A stretch of DNA of 64,000 bases from Oncomelania hupensis (lineage: Eukaryota > Mollusca > Gastropoda > Littorinimorpha > Pomatiopsidae). Under the pieces are notes generated by a model that saw only the letters and a program-made list of their open reading frames with translations, was not told the origin of the DNA and did not search any database. Numbering within the stretch: position 1 is the stretch's first letter; every line of letters begins with the position of its first letter. The position numbers and the translations under genes were made by a program. The stretch spans positions 59,779,273-59,843,272 of the forward strand of contig CM072522.1 in NCBI GenBank assembly GCA_036898135.1, written 5' to 3'. Below are positions 23,001-31,381 of this stretch, one piece after another.

Positions 23001-26000
23001 CCCTGTCCTCATCAACCCTGATTGTTTCGCTCAGTGTCAAACCAGTCCATTCTCGAATGTTGTCCTCCCACCTCTTGTTCGGTCTCCCTCTTCTTCTACC
23101 TCCTTGCACTGTGCCTTGCAGGATGGTCTTTGCAAGACCTGATGATCTGGTGACGTGGCCATACCATCGGAGTTTACGTTTTATCACCACTGTGAGCAGG
23201 TCATTGTGTTGTCCAATGGCTTGTGTAATGGTCTGTCGGACTTCGTCATTGGTGATGTGCTGGGTATAGGAAATGCCCAGAAGTCTTCTGTAGCACCTCA
23301 TCTTCAAGCTTTGTATTCTTCGTTGGAGATCTGCTGTGAGGGTCCATGTTTTGCAAGCATATAGGAAGATGGAGATGACAAGGGAGCGCAGCAGCCTTAC
23401 CTTAGAATGTAGACTGATGGTCCTGTCTTTCCAAATTGGTTCAGTCCTGATTTGGCTCGGAAGAGTCCGCTGGACCTAAAGCAACAAACAATCAATCAAT
23501 CAATCCAAATTGGCTTCAACCTCGCCAGGGCAGCAGTGGTTTGTGCGATCCTGGAGAGGACTTCCTGTCAGGACCCATTGTCTGATACAATGGCTCCTAA
23601 ATATTTGAAGCTATGCACTGTGTTGAGGGATTGGCCTTGGACTTTTGATGTCCGTGTTGATGCCATTGGTGTTGTTGGTCATCATTTTGGTCTTCTCTGC
23701 ACTTATATCCATTCCATAGGCTCTGGAAGTGGTGTCAAGCCTCTGTACCAGCTGTTCAAGTTCTTGTTCCTCTCCAGCCAATCCATCAATGTCATCCGCA
23801 AAACGGAGGTTTGAGATTGCTCTACCCCCTATGCTGACTGTGCCTTCGTGGTCTGCAAAGGCATCTGACTTGATTGATTGATTGATTGATTGTTGCTTTA
23901 GGTCCAGATCTGACATGAAGTGCTAGAAAAGTTCTAGTAATATAAAATAGTAACCCTTATAAACTATTCTTCTTTTTCTCATGGTAGTGTATGTAATGTC
24001 CAGAGGTGCCAACCCATACGGTTTTCAAGTCAAGTCAAGTCAAGTCAACTTTATTACCCAATGAATTCAAAATACATAGGATTTCGTTTTGGTGATGCGG
24101 TAAAACAGGACATTCTCCGGGAAGAAGTTGAGGCAGCAGTGCAATCGCTGAAGAAAGGGAAGTCAGCGGGAGTGGACAACATACCAGCGGAACTGCTACA
24201 AGCAGGAGGAGAAGCGATGACTGATGCTCTCACCATTATCTGTAACAAGATCTGGCAGAGTGGGGAATGGCCTACACCATGGACCCAGTCGCTTGTCATC
24301 ACTCTTCCCAAAAAAGGTAACCTTCAGGAGTGTGAAAATTACCGCACCATCAGCCTCATCAGCCATCCCAGCAAGGTCCTCCTGAAAATAATACTCAACA
24401 GGTTGAAACCACAAGCTGAACAAATCATAGCTGAAGAACAAGCAGGATTCATGGCAGGGCGAAGTACCACTGAACAGATTTTCAACCTCAGAATAATCTG
24501 TGAGAAATACCTACAGCACCAACAACATCTATATCATCTGTTCATAGACTTCAAGAAGGCATTTGACCGAGTCTGGCATGCAGCTCTATGGGCAACCATG
24601 AAAGTGTACAACATCAGCCCTAAAATTATAGAAGTCATCAAAAGCCTGTATGACAAGGCTACCAGTGCAGTCCTCCATAACAGCGTCATCGGGAACTGGT
24701 TCAGAACAACAATCGGTGTGCGTCAAGGATGCCTACTCTCCCCAACACTCTTCAACATCTTCCTAGAGCGCATCATGTCAGATGCTCTTGCAGACCACGA
24801 AGGCACAGTCAGCATAGGGGGCAGAGCAATCTCCAATCTTCGTTTTGCGGATGATATTGATGGATTGGCTGGAGAGGAACAAGAACTTGAACAGCTTGTA
24901 CAGAGGCTTGACACCACCTCCAGAGCTTATGGAATGGAAATAAGTGCAGAGAAGACCAAAATGATGACCAACAACACCAATGGCATCAACACGGACATCA
25001 AAGTACAAGGCCAATCCCTCAACACAGTGCACAGCTTCAAATATTTAGGAGCCATTGTGTCAGACAATGGGTCTCGACAGGAAGTCCTCTCCAGGATCGC
25101 ACAAACAACTGCTGCCCTGACAAGGTTGAAGCCCATTTGGAAAGACAGAACCATCAGTCTACATTCCAAAGTAAGACTGCTGCGCTCTCTGGTCATCTCC
25201 ATCTTCCTATATGCTTGCGAAGCATGGACCCTCACAGCAGATCTCCAACGAAGAATACAAAGCATGGAGATGAGGTGCTACAGAAGACTTCTGTGCATTT
25301 CCTATACCCAACACATCACCAACGTTGAAGTCCGACAGACCATCACACAAGCCATTGGACAACACGATGACCTGCTCACAGTGGTGAAGAAACGGAAACT
25401 CCGATGGTATGGCCACGTCACCAGATCATCAGGCCTTGCAAAGACCATTCTGCAAGGCACAGTGCAAGGAGGTAGAAGAAGGGGGAGACCGAAAAAAAGA
25501 GGTGGGAGGACAACATTCGAGAATGGACTGGTTTGACACTGAGCGAAGCCATGAGGGCTGCTGAGGACAGAGAAAGATGGAGTATGCTGGTTAAGCGATC
25601 ATCTGTGGTGCCCCTACGACCTTCGGGTTATGGGACAGGATAGGATAGGATAGGATAGGTAAAACATTCGGACATTCCCGTAGTAGTTTACGGAAAAAAT
25701 GAAAAACTATGGAATTACGGATTTGCCGAAATAATTACAGAAAACGATTGGGCAGTTGAATTTTTTTAAAATTTATCTTTCACACCTAGCGCAATGCGCA
25801 ACGGTCGAGGCACTGACGTGCGGAACCGATTGCAGATGCACAAGCCATGTCACATGACTTAAGTTAATCAGCCAATCAGAAATTTATATTGTTCACTTCC
25901 GCTGCTTAAATAAAGTCCGATGAAAGTTTATGTTGTGTGGGATTTCTCTGCCACTGTATTTTACTTTCTTTACAAGAATAATGAGTGCTAGGGGTGCAGG

Positions 26001-29000
26001 ACTGCCCAGCAGTAGTGATCCATCAGCATCTGCACATGGGGCCAAGTCAAGTTGTCAGTGTTTTAAATCGACCTATTCCGATGAATTTCCCTGCATTAAG
26101 CCTTCTAGCGTTTCAAATTCTTACGCAAGATGTAGGCCTACAATATGTGAGTAAGATTTTTCGGTAGCTCATGGTGGGTATGACGATGTTTTCCGACATA
26201 CAAAGTCGATGAAACATACTCGTGCAGGATCAACCCTAAAAGGAGCAACACAGTTGACGAGTTATTTTAGTGCAGAGAAAGATGACGACAGTATCAGTGT
26301 CAATGGCATTCGAGCAGAGACACTGTTCTGTATGTTTCTCGTCGAACATAGCATAGGCCTACCTATAAGTGCTGCTGACCATGGCTCTCAACTATGATGT
26401 TCCCTGGAAATAGTATTACAAAGGACTTTGCATGTGGCAGAACAAAAGCCACTGCCATCATCAAAGCCTGCAGCAATGACTTGAAGGAACAGTTGATTCA
26501 GCGAATGCAGGAAGGGCCTTTCATTCTTAGAACAGATGGAAGCCAAGAGGGTGGGGTAAAGTACTTTCCTATTGTAGTACGTCCACTGAATAATGATGGA
26601 ATCCAGAATGAGCTGCTTTCATTGCCTTGTAGCGAGTCTGCAACTGGGGATGCAATTTTTTTTCTCTCCTTGGCAATGAGCTTAAAAATCATGACATTGC
26701 ATGGGAGAATTGGTTGTCACTATAGTTTCTGATAGTGCCAATGTAAGACATAACAAGTAAAGAATATAAAAAAATAAAAAACAAAACAAAACAAACAAAA
26801 CATAACACAACAAACAAAACACAATAAGGACAATCAAAGCATACATGCGGTGGTAACGAATTGCGATAACATTCACACAGTGAAGATCTGTAGTGTAGGG
26901 GGCCAGGCAGCAACAATTATGTGCCTGTAGCACACACGAGCCTTTCGTTAATTCGCTGCAATTACAGAGGCCAGCAACCAAACAAAAGAAGTGATTTAAT
27001 AAATATCAAATACATCACCAGAAAGTTCAAACTTTGTACTGACTTCAAATCGTTGAACACTGTAAGATGGATTTAAATGTGCAATTACAACGTGTATACA
27101 CACTCGAAAAACGGTCCAGTTCAAGTCAGCTTATAGTGCCAGGAGGACAGCTACACACGGTCAAATCGAATTAAATATACCACAAACCAAATCGAATTCG
27201 TGGTTCTATTTTTTGCTAACACAAAACACAGATATGAAAGTAACTAAATGCAAAAGATGCTCACAATAAAAACGATATTCCACATGGAATAATCACTTAT
27301 AGAGAGCAAAATAGAGAGCATGAGCCATACGTTCCACATACTCTTTGTACTGCCACAATGCTTAGCACGCGTGGGTTCAGGACGGTGTGGCTTGCACGCA
27401 TGGCTAAGAATAGCTTACTGCTGTTGGCTGGAATTCAAGTTTCAGTGATGAAAGCTTCAGCCGTGGACCTAACATGAGCGTCTCAAAACTAACACTGAAT
27501 CAGGACCACTTTGATGATGATGATGATAATGATGATGATGATGATGATGTTTTCTTTTTCAGATTCCAAATCCATGTGCTTCACAACTGCTTGCTGTCAA
27601 CTCAACACCACAGTCATTATTGGACAAGTTCTCTTCTGCCTCAGTAACTCCCCACATTGAAGTCAGTCTTAAAGGTCAGGAGTGTAGAACTAAGACAGAG
27701 CAGCAACAGAAGACCAGAAAACAAAAGAATCATGTGTGTGATGTTTGTAATAAAGCATTCACTTGGGCTAGTGATTTGAAGGTACATAAGCTTATACATA
27801 CAGGAGAGAAGAATCATGTGTGTGATGTTTGTAATAAAGCTTTCACTCAAGCTGGCTATTTGAAGGTACATAAGCTCATACATACAGGAGAGAAGAATCA
27901 TGTGTGTGATGTTTGTAATAAAGCTTTCACTCGGGCTAGAGATTTGAAGAAACATAAGCTTATACATACAGGAGAGAAGATTCATGTGTGTGATGTTTGT
28001 AATAAAGCTTTCACTCACGTTGGCTATTTGAAGGTACATAAGCTTACTCATACAGAAGAGAAGAATAATGTGTGTGATGTTTGTAATAAAGCTTTCACTC
28101 ACGCTGGCTCTTTGAAGGTACATAAGCTCATACATACAGGAGAGAAGAATCATGTGTGTGATGTTTGTAATAAAGCTTTCACTCGGGCGAGAGGTTTGAA
28201 GAAACATAAACTTATACATACAGGAGAGAAGAATCATGTGTGTGATGTTTGTAATAAAGCTTTCAGTCAGGCTGGCCATTTGAAGGTACATAAGCTTATA
28301 CATACAGAAGAGAAGAAACATGTGTGTGATGTTTGTAATAAAGCTTTCACTCGGACTGACCATTTGAAGAAACATAAGCTTATACATACAGGAGAGAAGA
28401 TTCATGTGTGTGATGTTTGTAATAAAGCTTTCAATCAGGCTGGCCATTTGAAGGAACATAAGCTTATACATACAGGAGAGAAGAATCATGTGTGTGATGT
28501 TTGTAATAAAGCTTTCAAGCAGGCTGGCCATTTGAAGGAACATAAGCTTAGACATACAGGAGAGAAGAATTATGTGTGTGATGTTTGTAGTAAAGCTTTC
28601 TCTCGGGCTGGTGATTTGAACGTGCATAAGCTTATACATACAGAAGAGAAGAATCATGTGTGTAATGTTTGTAATAAAGCTTTCACTCGGGCTGGTGAAT
28701 TGAAGGTACATAAGCGTGTACATACAGGAGAGAAGAATCATGTGTGTGATGTTTGTAATAAAGCTTTCAGTCAGGCTGGCCATTTGAAGGTACATAAGCT
28801 TATACATACAGAAGAGAAGAATCATGTGTGTGATGTTTGTAATAAAGCTTTCATTCGGGCTGACTATTTGAAGTTACATAAGCTTAAACATACAGGAGAG
28901 ATGAATCATGTGTGTGATGTTTGTAATAAAGCTTTCACTAGATTTCATCATTTGAAAGGACATAAGCTGATACATACCGGAGAGAAGAATCATGTGTGTG

Positions 29001-29338
29001 ATGTTTGTAATAAAGCTTTCAATCATGCTGGCAGTTTGAAGTTACATAAGCTTATACATACAGGAGACAGGAATCATGTGTGTGATGTTTGTAATAAAGC
29101 TTTCACTCGGGCTGACTATTTGAGGGTACATAAGCTTATACATACAGGAGAGAAAAATCATGTTTGTGATGTTTGTAATAAAGCTTTCACTAATGCTAGT
29201 AGTTTGAAGTTACATAAGCTTATTCATACAAGAGATACAGATTATGTGTGTGAGGTTTGTGGTAAAGCTTTCCATTTGGTTAGCGATTTGAAGAAGCACA
29301 AGTTGACACATTCTGGACACAAAAATTCATGTGTTTGA
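7911..29338 (+). CDS. Copy 1: six-exon C2H2 zinc-finger gene (19 fingers), exon 1 frameshifted
   Basis: Model: join(7911..8021, 8706..8909, 9792..9871, 11467..11530, 12227..12306, 27563..29338). Exons 2-6 have GT-AG boundaries and phases 1,1,0,1,0, identical to copy 2. Exon 1 is 111 nt against 106 in copy 2 because of a 5-nt insertion near 7939 (ctgtcttgtctgagg against ctgtctgagg); the ATG at 7911 therefore stops after MEDEDCPVLSCLR. An in-frame ATG at 7994 restores the frame and would give 743 aa lacking the first 26 residues of the family. The N-terminal part is acidic with VKTE/IKEE motifs; the C-terminal exon has 19 fingers. Intron 5 is 15.3 kb and full of transposons. It could be a working gene with a shortened start or an early pseudogene; the long open finger exon favours recent function. 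Confidence 0.78.
8706..8909 (+). CDS. Copy 1 exon 2 (SUMO-motif exon)
   Basis: 204 nt between tttgtttag and gtaaat. Encodes IAGRESYHVSHSSSEQ, then FNIKEESESK and CKVKTEPDCDTEEY. Two psi-K-x-E sites (IKEE, VKTE), the second followed by acidic residues. Confidence 0.88.
9792..9871 (+). CDS. Copy 1 exon 3
   Basis: 80 nt after ctttgttacag, with donor gag|gtaata. Encodes (E)SSGPLDTKTVWVKTERYMD and IHPRKPE; contains VKTE. Paralogous to exon 5. Confidence 0.87.
9872..10182 (+). repeat. 42-bp minisatellite starting at the exon 3 splice donor
   Basis: About 7 units of 42 bp (one of 45 bp) reading LIVQLDVSYTMEPE, in frame with exon 3, ending at TAG 10178-10180. Each unit repeats the exon end plus the first intron bases; GAG|GTAATA is kept only at the true donor and at about 9996, the others having gagcta, gagcTATTA or gaaataa. 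Confidence 0.9.
10255..10345. repeat. 47-bp direct repeat
   Basis: Two copies of caatcccaaacgtaggttat followed by tgaacctattggaccagaag. Confidence 0.85.
10428..11410. repeat. 38-bp minisatellite in copy 1 intron 3
   Basis: About 26 units of ttacagcacttcaacacatt plus aactgtgtggtacagcca. Copy 2 intron 3 contains one unit (43955-43985, aacacatgaactgtgtgg), so the array is specific to copy 1. Open frames (WYSHYSTSTH) are repeat artefacts. Confidence 0.95.
11467..11530 (+). CDS. Copy 1 exon 4
   Basis: 64 nt between tgatttcag and gtaagt. Encodes EPHDSELSKVKTQPDSDSKG plus Y. The VKTQ form has lost the acidic residue of the psi-K-x-E site. Confidence 0.85.
12227..12306 (+). CDS. Copy 1 exon 5
   Basis: 80 nt after ctttgttacag with donor gag|gtaata. 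Encodes (K)SPDPLETKMVWVKSERYVD and IFPMESE. Same length, splice context and pattern as exon 3: an exon duplicate. Contains VKSE. Confidence 0.86.
12371..12428. repeat. (AAT)n microsatellite
   Basis: About 19 AAT triplets. Confidence 0.95.
13680..14420. repeat. CA-rich degenerate repeat block 1
   Basis: Low-complexity (A,C)-rich DNA with a recurring motif acatgtggcacacac followed by aaacacatctatcact. Related blocks lie at 17800-18170 and briefly at 47400-47480. Open frames here are compositional. Confidence 0.7.
14421..17379. other. Long AT-rich intronic stretch without recognised genes
   Basis: Many short open frames but no domain or repeat I can name. 16705-16830 repeats intron sequence at 11690-11850 (gtggcaggaacatt, then cagactggattgatta), implying an internal duplication. 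A frame at 16429-16698 (minus, 89 codons) has no recognisable motif. Confidence 0.5.
17800..18170. repeat. CA-rich degenerate repeat block 2
   Basis: Same atgtggcacacac and acatctatcactca motifs as block 1, directly outside the right end of the Tigger-like remnant. Confidence 0.7.
18196..19728. mobile_element. 1.53-kb TIR DNA transposon, unassigned superfamily
   Basis: Perfect 14-bp terminal inverted repeats: CAGAGATGAGAATC at 18196 and its complement ending at 19728. The right subterminal region has three successive hairpins: GGGGG/CCCCC (19600-19618), GCGTACCTG/CAGGTACGC (19631-19655) and GTGGC/GCCAC (19662-19675). The GGGGAGCATGCCCC-type motif recurs near the right end of the transposon at 29864-31026. 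Flanking bases give no clear TSD. An internal + strand frame is listed separately. Confidence 0.72.
18711..19001 (+). CDS. Small basic protein inside the TIR transposon, possibly a transposase remnant
   Basis: 96 codons from ATG 18711: MLQKLNPGEKALATHIYSGV at the start, then a charged stretch rich in A, E, K and R (likely helical or coiled-coil) ending PPAKKARTG, a plausible nuclear signal. I do not recognise the family. Another ATG at 18648 in a different frame stops at 18708. It may be the surviving 3' part of a longer gene. Confidence 0.35.
   Translation: MLQKLNPGEKALATHIYSGVKIKWNFFKWLEEKLNTTVLIRLKDKQIERNVELNAEAEKQARLAHKKALTARLQVLVRKRSEIRSQKPPAKKARTG
19884..20032. repeat. (TTA)n microsatellite
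   Basis: About 45 ATT triplets with rare interruptions. Poly-Ile and poly-Tyr frames are artefacts. Confidence 0.96.
20150..20565 (-). mobile_element. RTE LINE copy a, 3' end (5'-truncated)
   Basis: Minus strand encodes the C-terminal end of the RTE protein (MEMRCYRRL, ITQAIGQHDDLLTVVKKRKL, GRRRGRPKKRWEDNIREWTG) and ends in the (TAGGA)n tail. R700 is inserted at its 5' side; 21266-21290 is the remaining LINE sequence. Confidence 0.9.
20566..21265 (-). mobile_element. R700 retroposon, full-length reference copy (700 bp)
   Basis: Inserted into RTE copy a and flanked by a perfect 14-bp TSD, tgtattcttcgttg (20552-20565 and 21266-21279), which fixes both ends. On the minus strand it begins with the palindrome CCCCTTGGGG, continues gtcatgagcaatcttgccac, and ends in an AATAAATCAATCAAAAAT tail. 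No substantial open frame and no pol III boxes seen. Target-site duplications of 7-14 bp and 5' truncation in other copies indicate LINE-driven retroposition. Known families ending in short tetranucleotide tails exist, but I cannot name this one. Confidence 0.85.
21300..22850 (+). pseudogene. Decayed transposon-type gene with FEN/PIN-like segment
   Basis: Four overlapping open pieces in changing frames: 21315-21653, 21697-21894, 21923-22249 and 22242-22835. Order reads RRNYTNKKS and a C-x2-C (CLFCSKTV) near the start, then MACAKRSNDDWAQKVTARLE and AADAVYHKDCNSQFQ, then FLEENDDEQITFNDLISKM and SSILHSFYARQ, then VVVFGGYESGSSTKDMTHIR, DMALLSTKEVFLAHK and AAVVDEDTDLLLLL. From memory this architecture matches a large uncharacterised family common in cnidarian and mollusc genomes and probably mobile; the last part looks like a PIN/FEN-type nuclease fold with acidic clusters. 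At least three frameshifts make it dead. It ends abruptly 50 bp before RTE copy b. Confidence 0.65.
23440..23503 (+). mobile_element. R700, 64-bp 5'-truncated insertion
   Basis: ttcagtcctgatttggctcg through ggacctaaagcaac and the CAAT tail, flanked by a perfect 10-bp TSD tccaaattgg (23430-23439, 23504-23513) within RTE copy b. Confidence 0.9.
23870..23907 (-). mobile_element. R700, 38-bp 5'-truncated insertion
   Basis: Only the tail and tgttgctttaggtccag, flanked by atctgac (23863-23869, 23908-23914). The intact RTE reads gcatctgacatgatgcgctc here. Confidence 0.85.
24025..24098 (-). mobile_element. LINE 3' end fragment with (ACTTG)n tail
   Basis: Minus strand reads attcattgggtaataaagtt followed by four ACTTG pentamers, the form of a LINE 3' end. 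Too short to classify. Confidence 0.5.
24108..25657 (+). mobile_element. RTE LINE copy c: reverse transcriptase half, recent insertion
   Basis: 5'-truncated insertion flanked by the 9-bp TSD ggtaaaaca (24099-24107, 25658-25666), ending in (TAGGA)n. The open frame 24111-25536 covers reverse transcriptase motifs: KGKSAGVDNIPAELL, NYRTISLISHPSKV, DFKKAFDRVWH (motif A Asp), GVRQGCLLSPTLFNIFLE (motif B), LRFADDIDGLAG (motif C, catalytic DD), and a C-terminal RWYGHVTRS block. Two extra A in an A-run near 25495 shift the frame before the normal end; copy f has five A there and reads on to YGTG. Apart from that, copy c and copy f differ by one residue over about 250. Classified as RTE clade from the sequence pattern and the endonuclease of copy d. 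Confidence 0.93.
25667..26740 (+). pseudogene. Decayed hAT-like transposase, N-terminal half with BED-type zinc finger
   Basis: Frames at 25930-26154, 26170-26397 and 26394-26732 connect with frameshifts: KSTYSDEFPCIKPSSVSNSY, then C-x-I-C changed by a frame break, HGGYDDVFRHTKSMKHTRAG (BED-type His pair), LTSYFSAEKDDDSISV, NGIRAETLFCMFLVEHSIGL, FPGNSITKDFACGRTKATAI, GPFILRTDGSQEGGVKYFPI. This order fits invertebrate hAT-type transposases (family knowledge). It stops at about 26740 in mid-domain. Confidence 0.62.
26741..27495. other. Intronic spacer, nothing recognised
   Basis: Starts with an A/C-rich run (aaacaaaacaaacaaaac). No domains, TIRs or tandem arrays seen. Confidence 0.5.
27496..27550. 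repeat. R700 remnant and (GAT)n before copy 1 finger exon
   Basis: aatcaggaccactttgatga followed by GAT triplets, the same arrangement as at 12-161 and 47765-47890. Confidence 0.75.
27563..29338 (+). CDS. Copy 1 terminal exon: 19 C2H2 zinc fingers
   Basis: Acceptor ttttctttttcag ends at 27562. Open for 591 codons from IPNPCASQLLAVNSTPQSLL to KNSCV and TGA. Nineteen fingers with CDVCNKAF cores and TGEKNH or TEEKNH linkers; all keep two Cys and two His. Fingers 7 and 13 have identical helices (SQAGHLKVH) and 9 and 10 differ at one helix residue. No frame break. Confidence 0.92.
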   Translation: MPNPCASQLLAVNSTPQSLLDKFSSASVTPHIEVSLKGQECRTKTEQQQKTRKQKNHVCDVCNKAFTWASDLKVHKLIHTGEKNHVCDVCNKAFTQAGYLKVHKLIHTGEKNHVCDVCNKAFTRARDLKKHKLIHTGEKIHVCDVCNKAFTHVGYLKVHKLTHTEEKNNVCDVCNKAFTHAGSLKVHKLIHTGEKNHVCDVCNKAFTRARGLKKHKLIHTGEKNHVCDVCNKAFSQAGHLKVHKLIHTEEKKHVCDVCNKAFTRTDHLKKHKLIHTGEKIHVCDVCNKAFNQAGHLKEHKLIHTGEKNHVCDVCNKAFKQAGHLKEHKLRHTGEKNYVCDVCSKAFSRAGDLNVHKLIHTEEKNHVCNVCNKAFTRAGELKVHKRVHTGEKNHVCDVCNKAFSQAGHLKVHKLIHTEEKNHVCDVCNKAFIRADYLKLHKLKHTGEMNHVCDVCNKAFTRFHHLKGHKLIHTGEKNHVCDVCNKAFNHAGSLKLHKLIHTGDRNHVCDVCNKAFTRADYLRVHKLIHTGEKNHVCDVCNKAFTNASSLKLHKLIHTRDTDYVCEVCGKAFHLVSDLKKHKLTHSGHKNSCV

Positions 29339-29621
29339 CGTTTGTAAGAAAATCTTTTCTTTCAGCCTGCCAGATGAAGGACATACACTTACATGTTCAG
29401 AAAAGAAAAATCATGTGTGTGATGTTTGTATTAAGGCTTTTTCTGTGTCTGATGATTTGAAGCAACACATGTTGATACATACAGAAGTGAAAATTTATGT
29501 GACACGTGTAATTTTTAATGCTTTTATTCATGCTGACAATTTCATGAATCACATGTTGGTACATACAGAAAGGGCAATTACTGGCTGTGCAATAATGCAT
29601 TTATTTAAATTGAGTGCTTGA
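29339..29621 (+). pseudogene. Decayed zinc fingers 3' of copy 1
   Basis: In the +1 frame: VCKKIFSFSLPDEGHTLTCS, KKNHVCDVCIKAFSVSDDLK, QHMLIHTEVK, HADNFMNHMLVHTER. One finger (CDVCIKAFSVSDDLKQHMLIH) is complete. It overlaps the stop of the main exon by a few bases. Confidence 0.78.
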
Positions 29622-29754
29622 AGAAGCTTACAGTAACATAGGCTGGAGGCAGAAAAGAAGATAAAAACAACACAAGTCGTCAGATAAAACCAAGCTTTCC
29701 AGTTCATTTTGAAAGTTTTTCTCAAGGTAAAATAAGTCTAAATGCCTAAAACTC

Positions 29755-29825
29755 TTGACAGCCTCTTTCAACCAAGTACATTTGGCTCTTCGCAGTCCAC
29801 AGGACTCTATAACCAACTAACTAAC
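29755..29825 (+). repeat. R700 3' end, AACTAA-tailed subfamily
   Basis: catttggctcttcgcagtcc then ctataaccaactaactaact; shared with the flanks of copies 0 and 2. Confidence 0.65.
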
Positions 29826-29863
29826 TCTTGACTGTAATTCTATATATTAATTTAAATAATATT

Positions 29864-31026
29864 CAGGGGTGGGAATTGTACACCTAAAGGTGTAAAAGCA
29901 CACAAATCACTTTCAGTTTACGCCCATTGTTAGCTCAGTACGCCCCCAAAAAAAAGTTATTATAAAAATTATTCCCATATTGCGCATCTTCAAATGGGCA
30001 TAGTAAATAGAATTAGCTTAACTTTGAACTTTGAGCCAAATCCGCCATATCCAAATTATGGCGTCAAACATGTCGAACGTTGTTCAGCGTGGGGAAAGCT
30101 TTGACGATTCTGGTTGCCGCTACAAATGGATTTGGGATTGAATCGATCAAGACTGGGTGGAAACTATCTATGGGGAAAAAGAATCAGAAGTAATCAGGAA
30201 AGTTCGGTTCAGCGACTGGATTCAAAAGTTGTCAACCTCTGGTTTTGCCTTCTGCGAGCTGTGCCGAGCAGAGATTAAATACGCAAACCGCGGGTTTGGT
30301 GCCTTGCAGAAGCATACCGACTTTATTTTTCTAATGAGAAATTGTTAGGAAGAAGGAAACAAAAGAAAGCAAACAAATTGAATATTTTGACTGAGGAAAA
30401 AAATAAAACAAGTATGGACATTCTATTCTAACACTGAAATTATTGAAAAGCCTGCGATTCACAAAACCTAAATTTCTGTTCGTAAAGTGTTTTTTTTTTT
30501 TTTTTTTCGTGTATGCTCTTTACGAAAAATTTGTCTTAAGGTGGGTGCTTTTGTATTTTTTCTTCTCTGTAAATATTTCAGGTATGTTCTATAATATGCA
30601 TTGTTTTTATTACAAATCTCTTGTAGTCTAACATATAACAGAACCTTCCCCCCTCCCCCCCAAAAAAAAAATAATCAAAACACCCCTACATGCGCACACA
30701 CAAAAACACCCTTGTTAAAGCATACTATAAAATTGAAATTGAGAAAATTAGTATTTTACTTGGAATTTGGAAAGCAGAATCTGTGGCGATTTCTAAGCTC
30801 AGGTGGCACCAGATTGCACCATTTTGCTTCTTTAGAGCTTTGAGCCTGATTGATTTGTGGAAAGGCGCGTATATAGCATCCTGTATTATTATTATTAATA
30901 TTAGACACACAAATTTTATAGTGGGGGGAGGGGACAAAGGGGGGAGCATGCCCCGGATCCCCTTAGAGTTTGGGACGCCGTCGCTTGCCAGTGAGCCCAA
31001 AACACTTTTCCCAATTCCCACCCCTG
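29864..31026 (+). mobile_element. 1.16-kb TIR DNA transposon with BED-like zinc-finger fragment
   Basis: Perfect 15-bp TIRs CAGGGGTGGGAATTG, flanked by the 6-bp TSD aatatt (29858-29863, 31027-31032). The paralogous site behind copy 2 (53707-53725, gaataatattgtgaac) is empty, confirming the ends. Frame from ATG 30060: MASNMSNVVQRGESFDD, KWIWD, an internal TGA, then WVETIYGEKESEV and FAFCELCRAEIKYANRGFGA with LQKH: a C-x2-C...H BED-like zinc finger. The rest of a transposase is missing. hAT-type TIRs look like this but hAT elements usually duplicate 8 bp, so the superfamily is open. Confidence 0.82.
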
Positions 31027-31032
31027 AATATT

Positions 31033-31260
31033 GTGAACATGTTCAAATTACAATTTAAACATAGTATCCTAAACATAATCTGGAGAGAAAATGGTGTGCA
31101 ATGTATGTAATATGTTGAATGCTGTCAGTGAATTTTGTGTGTAACATTTAGCCATCGAATGTAAAGGAGACAACATTTATGCTAGGAGTTTGAGGTATCA
31201 CCAGTTGTCACATACTATAAAGACAAATTATGCATGTGATAAGTGTTGACTCAAGTTGAG
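31033..31260 (+). pseudogene. Remote decayed zinc-finger sequence behind copy 1
   Basis: ctggagagaaaatggtgtgc aatgtatgtaa corresponds to GEKMVCNVC; then one copy of the 71-bp unit, then catgcatgtgataagtgt (ACDKC). Matches 53744-53938 behind copy 2. Frames are broken. Confidence 0.6.
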
Positions 31261-31381
31261 TACTGTACTAAAAGAAGCATAGATTGAGAAACACGGGGTA
31301 GAAAATATAATGCATGTGATATATTATGTGACCCTTGGAATTCCACCCTTGTATAGCATGGGATGATTGTAACCACCACTA

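Larger units (their letters stand above)
22903..23925 (-). mobile_element. RTE LINE copy b, 3' end with two R700 insertions
   Basis: Minus strand encodes the RTE C-terminus from the FADDID motif region (near 23800) to the (TAGGA)n tail at 22903-22940. It is broken by short R700 insertions at 23440-23503 and 23870-23907. Confidence 0.88.

Noticed and set aside
25640..25658. Telomere-like repeat (TAGGA)n, also (TATCC)n at 22903 and 63042
   Set aside because: It is the 3' tail of the RTE LINE in every instance.
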